From Saccharina japonica (lineage: Eukaryota; Sar; Phaeophyceae; Laminariales; Laminariaceae), in assembly GCA_008828725.1 (NCBI GenBank), contig MEHQ01001676.1, forward strand, positions 360,275 through 424,274: a stretch of 64,000 nt of DNA, given 5' to 3'. Numbering within the stretch: the stretch's first letter is position 1; each line of letters opens with the position of its first letter. Under the pieces are notes generated by a model. The model was not told the DNA's origin. It searched no databases and saw only the letters and a list, made by a program, of their open reading frames with translations. Shown here piece after piece: positions 61,101 to 64,000 of this stretch. The position numbers were made by a program, and so were the translations under genes.

Positions 61101-61448
61101 CAATCCGGCACACGAGAGGGAGAGAGAAGGGCGAGAGAGAGAGACCGCACGCATAACGAACGCTCCACGAACACAACGACTCCCTCCTCAGTGTTTAGAC
61201 TATGTGCCTGCTTTTGCACCGTTGACAGTCCTTTTTTTGGTTTTTAACAAAAAAAACAAAAACTCACCATCCGCGCTGTCGTCGATGAACAGGTGATCTT
61301 GCGTGTCGCCCGTGTTAAGCGCTCTCTCGGCTTCAAAGACCAGACTGTCGGCGTCGACCTCTGAAGAGACCAGCGTCCAGTCCTGTGTGCACTCATCTGT
61401 TACGGGGCGGCCTGACTCGATTGAGTGGGCGTCCGTGACTTCGTCCGT
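54967..61448 (-). CDS. Gene 2: DOMON / copper type II monooxygenase (DBH-PHM family), 5' partial
   Basis: Nine exons join in compatible phases to 505 residues: 61448-61268, 59861-59686, 59247-59167, 58274-57777, 56875-56687, 56589-56559, 56282-56237, 55740-55569 and 55110-54967. Residues 1-119 are the second half of a DOMON domain (QDWTLVSSEVD, ALNTGD, AAWGDQD). The copper monooxygenase domains follow. All ligand sites known from PHM/DBH are visible: His165-His166 (VHHIVL), His245 (IETHYNNP), His324 and His326 (LHMHENG) and Met401 (ENEMC). Enzymes of this family hydroxylate their substrate with ascorbate and O2, usually in the secretory pathway or outside the cell. The actual substrate is unknown. 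A Thr/Pro-rich insert (residues 187-202) sits between the first and second copper motifs. The signal peptide and first half of DOMON must lie beyond 64000. The two ends of the model are the least certain parts. Confidence 0.82.
55431..55740 (-). CDS. Gene 2 exon with CuM methionine region (donor at 55568 or read-through)
   Basis: Acceptor ATTGCAG leads into G|TGC ATC GAC, completing the Met codon of ENEMC and continuing CIDFVMYYPDQNVPDSGAC, the conserved DBH segment after the methionine ligand. With splicing at GAG|GTGCGT the exon is 55569-55740 (57 full codons). Without splicing it runs to a stop at 55431, adding LSPGCPRGTPPYLLEAAC-type sequence. Phase agreement with the next exon makes splicing slightly more likely. 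Confidence 0.75.
56237..56282 (-). CDS. Gene 2 micro-exon (46 bases)
   Basis: Between acceptor CTCTTCAG and donor GTAAGT, this exon encodes GSENVTFGQGSENE plus two bases of the Met codon. It matches the DBH pattern T-x-FG-x-x-x-x-x-EMC that leads to the methionine copper ligand. It starts in phase 1 and ends in phase 2, which joins its neighbours exactly. Confidence 0.8.
56559..56589 (-). CDS. Gene 2 micro-exon (31 bases)
   Basis: Acceptor GGCTGTAG and donor GTAGTG flank CLRVIALEYI plus one base. The Cys completes SNDSVTIQC, corresponding to the conserved GD-x-x-x-T-x-C in DBH. It is the only short exon I found between 56687 and 56282 that restores phase and motif. Confidence 0.65.
56687..56875 (-). 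CDS. Gene 2 exon with HxH copper site
   Basis: 63 codons after acceptor CCACGCACAG. It encodes VDEVTVFSHGLHMHENGQRL, where His-Met-His matches the paired histidines of the second copper site, and then a beta-rich stretch ending SNDSVTIQ. The donor is GTTTGT. Confidence 0.85.
57777..58274 (-). CDS. Gene 2 exon with HH copper site and HYNNP
   Basis: 166 codons. YHAIGFEAVV and YVHHIVLRAY carry the first copper site; FVWAPGSSDMALPDDVG and LGIETHYNNPDEIEGLVDDS are family hallmarks. The end, FECPSSCFEQHFQ, matches the Cys-rich junction between the two copper domains. The acceptor is CACGGCAG and the donor is the weak-looking GTGCGG. Confidence 0.9.
59167..59247 (-). CDS. Gene 2 exon linking DOMON to copper domain
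   Basis: 27 codons starting RDFTIPATRTKYEATC, the start of the copper domain (DBH pattern IP-x-x-x-T-x-Y-x-C). The acceptor GGGCAG lies 26 bases after a run of 21 cytosines on the minus strand (59274-59294). Confidence 0.8.
59686..59861 (-). CDS. Gene 2 exon, DOMON C-terminal strands
   Basis: The exon encodes GALATRILAAWGDQDTISYH, GQVILYGG and PGVLSFDVAA, then donor GTGAGA. It enters in phase 1, completing the Gly codon split with the upstream exon. AAWGDQD is the typical WA-x-GD-x-D pattern of DOMON. Confidence 0.85.
61268..61448 (-). CDS. Gene 2 exon, central DOMON strands (first exon in window)
   Basis: After acceptor CTCTTGCAG it encodes TDEVTDAHSIESGRPVTDEC, QDWTLVSSEVDADSLVFEAE and ALNTGD, ending with a split Gly codon at donor GTGAGT. 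The missing N-terminal DOMON strands are not found between 61.5 and 64 kb. Confidence 0.85.
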
Positions 61449-61937
61449 CTGCAAGAGATACGTGTTCGGGTGGGGTTGTGGTGGGAAGGTCCAGCAAAAC
61501 AATATCGCGATGTACTGCATCGATCTAGCCGCTGGGTTATGCAGCGTTGGGTTTATTAGTGCGGCATTGGGGCTACACCAGGAAGAGCAAGCAGCTTAGC
61601 TGGTGTTTCCCCCAAAACTAAAAGTGTTTTTTCGTGCTGCAGTGCATACAGTTGAAACACACAAAAGCGAGATGTGCCCTCGCATCGCTCACGGAACCGG
61701 GCCGTGCCAACATACGCGAATGCGATGGAGAGTGGTCGTTTGATATGTAAGTTCCCACTCAACATTTACCAGCTCTTGAGGAGTTCCACTACACAGTACA
61801 GCAGTAGAGCCCTTCACTTTGGCAGATAAAAAATTCTTGGAATGTTCCCCAAAAGAAAATGCGGGCAAACTCAAAAATATAAAGCTTTCACACCCCTGAC
61901 AGCTCATGAGCTAGCTCCTCTGTCGTGTACCAGGTAT

Positions 61938-62505
61938 AGCTCAAGCTTTGAAAACATGTGCAGATGAGCTACCGATTATAGCTCAAGCCTAGGAAAACAT
62001 GTGTAGCTCATGTAGCTCATATAGCTCATTTCGAGACGGATGAGCTAGCTCAGGCAGATCATATAGCTCACCTTGTGCAAAAGTGTGTAGATGAGCTATC
62101 CTCTATAGCTCAAATTTTGAAAACATGTGCAGATGAGCTACCGATTATAGCTCAAGCTTTGAAATCATGCGCTGATGAGCTACCGATTATAGCTCAAGCT
62201 TTGAAAACATGCGCAGATGAGCTACCGATTATAGCTCAAGCCTTCGAAACATGTGTAGATGAGCTACCGATTACAGCTCAAGCCTTGAAAACATGTACAG
62301 ATGAGCTACCGCCTATAGCTCAAGCCTCCAAAACATGTGCAGATGAGCTATCGCCTACAGCTCAAGCCTTCAAAACATGTGCAGATGAGCTACCGCCTAT
62401 AGCTCGAGCCGGGAAAACATGTGCAGATGAGCTATTGCCTACAGCCCACCCCGGGAAAACATGATCGTAGCTCATGTACGCAGCTCATTGTAGCTCTTTC
62501 CCGGC
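61938..62505. repeat. 42-base minisatellite, array 1
   Basis: The unit ATGTGCAGATGAGCTACCGA / TTATAGCTCAAGCTTTGAAA recurs about a dozen times. Each unit contains GAGCTA and TAGCTC as a short inverted pair. Because 42 is a multiple of three, one frame stays open on the plus strand (62075-62464, a 14-residue repeat CADELPIIAQALKT). Probably within a gene 2 intron, on the opposite strand. Confidence 0.9.
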
Positions 62506-62984
62506 GAACATACATACAACACCCTCACTTTGGCCTACATTTACTCCACTTTGAATACAATCTAGAAAATTCCATTTATTCCACCTTGTGCAGAAATGTT
62601 CAGCTTTCGGTTTCTTACTCAAGTTTTTTCGTCCCATACTAAAATCAAGTAAGTCGTATTTATTCTTGTTCATCCTGGTCAACTTTATTTTCGATGTTCT
62701 TTTCGTACTTCGGTTTTCAAACTCACACTGCTACCGAAATCAAGTAAATACAAGTATCGTCTTGGTCGAGAGATTTCCAGCCAAGACTTTTTGTTATCAA
62801 TAGAGATTTGGTACGGAAATAAAAATATCGTCTTGGTCAAGACGAGGCTTTCACCACATCCCGGACGAGACTTATTTCACACCCCGGGTATATTCCAAAA
62901 GGTCTCGGTTTTGGAAGTCCGCGCGCACGCGAGCTTTGATCCAGATTTGTTATATATACTGACATCTCGTGAGCTTGGTAATCT
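62506..62984. other. Spacer between the two 42-base arrays
   Basis: T-rich, non-repetitive DNA with CCATACTAAAATCAAGTAAG and GCTACCGAAATCAAGTAAAT as a diverged pair. No gene is seen. Confidence 0.5.
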
Positions 62985-63475
62985 GTCCCCTATAGCCCAA
63001 GCCTTGAAAACATGTGCAGACGAGCTACCACCTATAGCTCAAGCCTCCAAAACAAGTGCAGATGAGCTACCGCCTATAGCTCAAGCCTCCAAAACATGTG
63101 CAGATGAGCTACCGCTTATAGCTCAAGCTTTGAAAAAATGCGCAGATGAGCTACCGATTATAGCTCAAGCCTTCGAAACATGTGCAGATGAGCTACCGAT
63201 TATAGCTCAAGGTTTGAAAACATGCGTAGCTCATGTAGCTCCTATAGCTCATTTTGGGTCAAATGAGCTAGCTCAGGCAGATCATATACGAGTAGCTCAC
63301 TCCGGACATATGTGTGCAGATGAGCTACCGATTATAGCTCAAGCTTTGAAACCATGTCCAGATGAGCTATGGTATATCTCAAGCGAAGGAAAACATGTGT
63401 AGCTCATGTAGCTCACGTAGCTCACCGGTGAGCTAGCTCTTTAAAGAGCTAGCTCGAGCTACGGTGAGCTGATCT
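62985..63475. repeat. 42-base minisatellite, array 2
   Basis: The same unit as array 1 resumes at CCCTATAGCCCAAGCCTTGAA. The plus-strand frame 62791-63402 again reads through the repeats. The array ends in a near-palindrome around GAGCTAGCTCTTTAAAGAGC (about 63430). Confidence 0.9.
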
Positions 63476-64000
63476 GTCCGGGGTGTGAAAGCTTTGCAAG
63501 CACCCGAGGAAAATATAAAGTGTGCAGGCGGGGTGAGCTTGGCACCCTGACCGGTGAGGTGCCCGGGACAGGCGGCTCCAGCGGAGGGCTGATTATATTT
63601 CTGCGACCTTGTGGGTTTTGGAGCTGGCGGCCAACTGGGAAGGGCCCACTGCGGTGTGAAGGTACCAAGCGGGAGCAAGGTGCGCCTGCAAGATTTATGT
63701 TCCTCGTCATCACAGGCACCTTGCAAATAATTACCGGAATACTTTTCTTGGAGGCAAGCTACTACTGGCTGTCCTGCTGTACAGCAAAACAAATAATTTT
63801 CTGAGATATGTTTACTCGTATTTATCTGTATAAGTAATTTAGAATGATGTAGTGCGTAGGGCGTAGGGTGTAGGGTGGTGTAGGGTGTCGTAGGGTGTCG
63901 TAGGTATTTTTTCACTTGGAATTAGTGTGGAGGAGCACCTGCTGTGGCCGGTGCCGGAAGCGCCCCGGGCCGTCTCGGCCCCGGATTTCGACGAGGGAGT
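63476..64000. other. Window end: non-coding with a short GTAGGGT repeat
   Basis: A TAGGG-type repeat (GTAGGGCGTAGGGTGTAGGG and following) lies at about 63857-63905. The last 60 bases are GC-rich and open on both strands, and could be the edge of an exon, but no protein can be named. Confidence 0.4.

Noticed and set aside
61938-63475. Direct repeats with spacers as a CRISPR array
   Set aside because: The 42-base units are contiguous with no unique spacers, and the genome is eukaryotic.
63857-63905. TAGGG-type repeat as a telomere
   Set aside because: It is short, irregular and internal, so it is better read as a simple repeat.

Overview
The window is nuclear DNA from a eukaryote with sparse, intron-rich genes and many repeats. 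Introns are GT-AG, up to 9 kb long, and some exons are only 31-46 bases. I infer a stramenopile, most likely a brown alga, from the overall style: long introns, frequent AGC and ATC runs, many small inverted-repeat elements, and a DOMON/copper-monooxygenase gene. Nothing in the sequence proves the lineage. It is a draft assembly with one 151-base N gap and four single Ns.

Two protein-coding genes can be assembled. Gene 1 (+, 21458-37098, six exons, all introns phase 0, 505 residues) encodes a secreted protein of unknown family. Its end exons also occur outside the gene. A decayed copy of exon 1 lies 7.4 kb upstream, and an intact copy of the last exon lies 12 kb downstream. Gene 2 (-, 61448 down to about 54967, nine exons visible, 5' end outside the window) encodes a DOMON plus dopamine-beta-hydroxylase/PHM-like copper type II monooxygenase. 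All expected copper ligands are visible.

Layout: 1-6.6 kb, a satellite whose ~345-base unit contains a long hairpin, interrupted by a small inverted-repeat transposon. 6.6-10.2 kb, non-coding, with small palindromic elements and the gap. 10.2-12.3 kb, a second tandem array with units of ~178 and ~244 bases. 12.5-14.5 kb, the upstream copy of the gene 1 promoter and exon 1. 14.5-20.6 kb, non-coding DNA including a 497-base duplication and an inverted copy of a ~1.8 kb dispersed repeat (Rep). 20.6-37.1 kb, gene 1, whose intron 2 is almost entirely degenerate tandem repeats with nested elements. 37.1-39.4 kb, Rep. 39.4-43.7 kb, no recognisable gene. 43.7-51.3 kb, the second copy of the gene 1 3' end plus Rep, split by a ~4.6 kb insertion. 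51.3-53.1 kb, remains of a Ty1/copia retrotransposon. 55-61.4 kb, gene 2. 61.9-63.5 kb, two arrays of a 42-base repeat, probably in a gene 2 intron.

The two genes show no functional link. The main theme is repeated local duplication and insertion around gene 1, leaving extra terminal exons on both sides.
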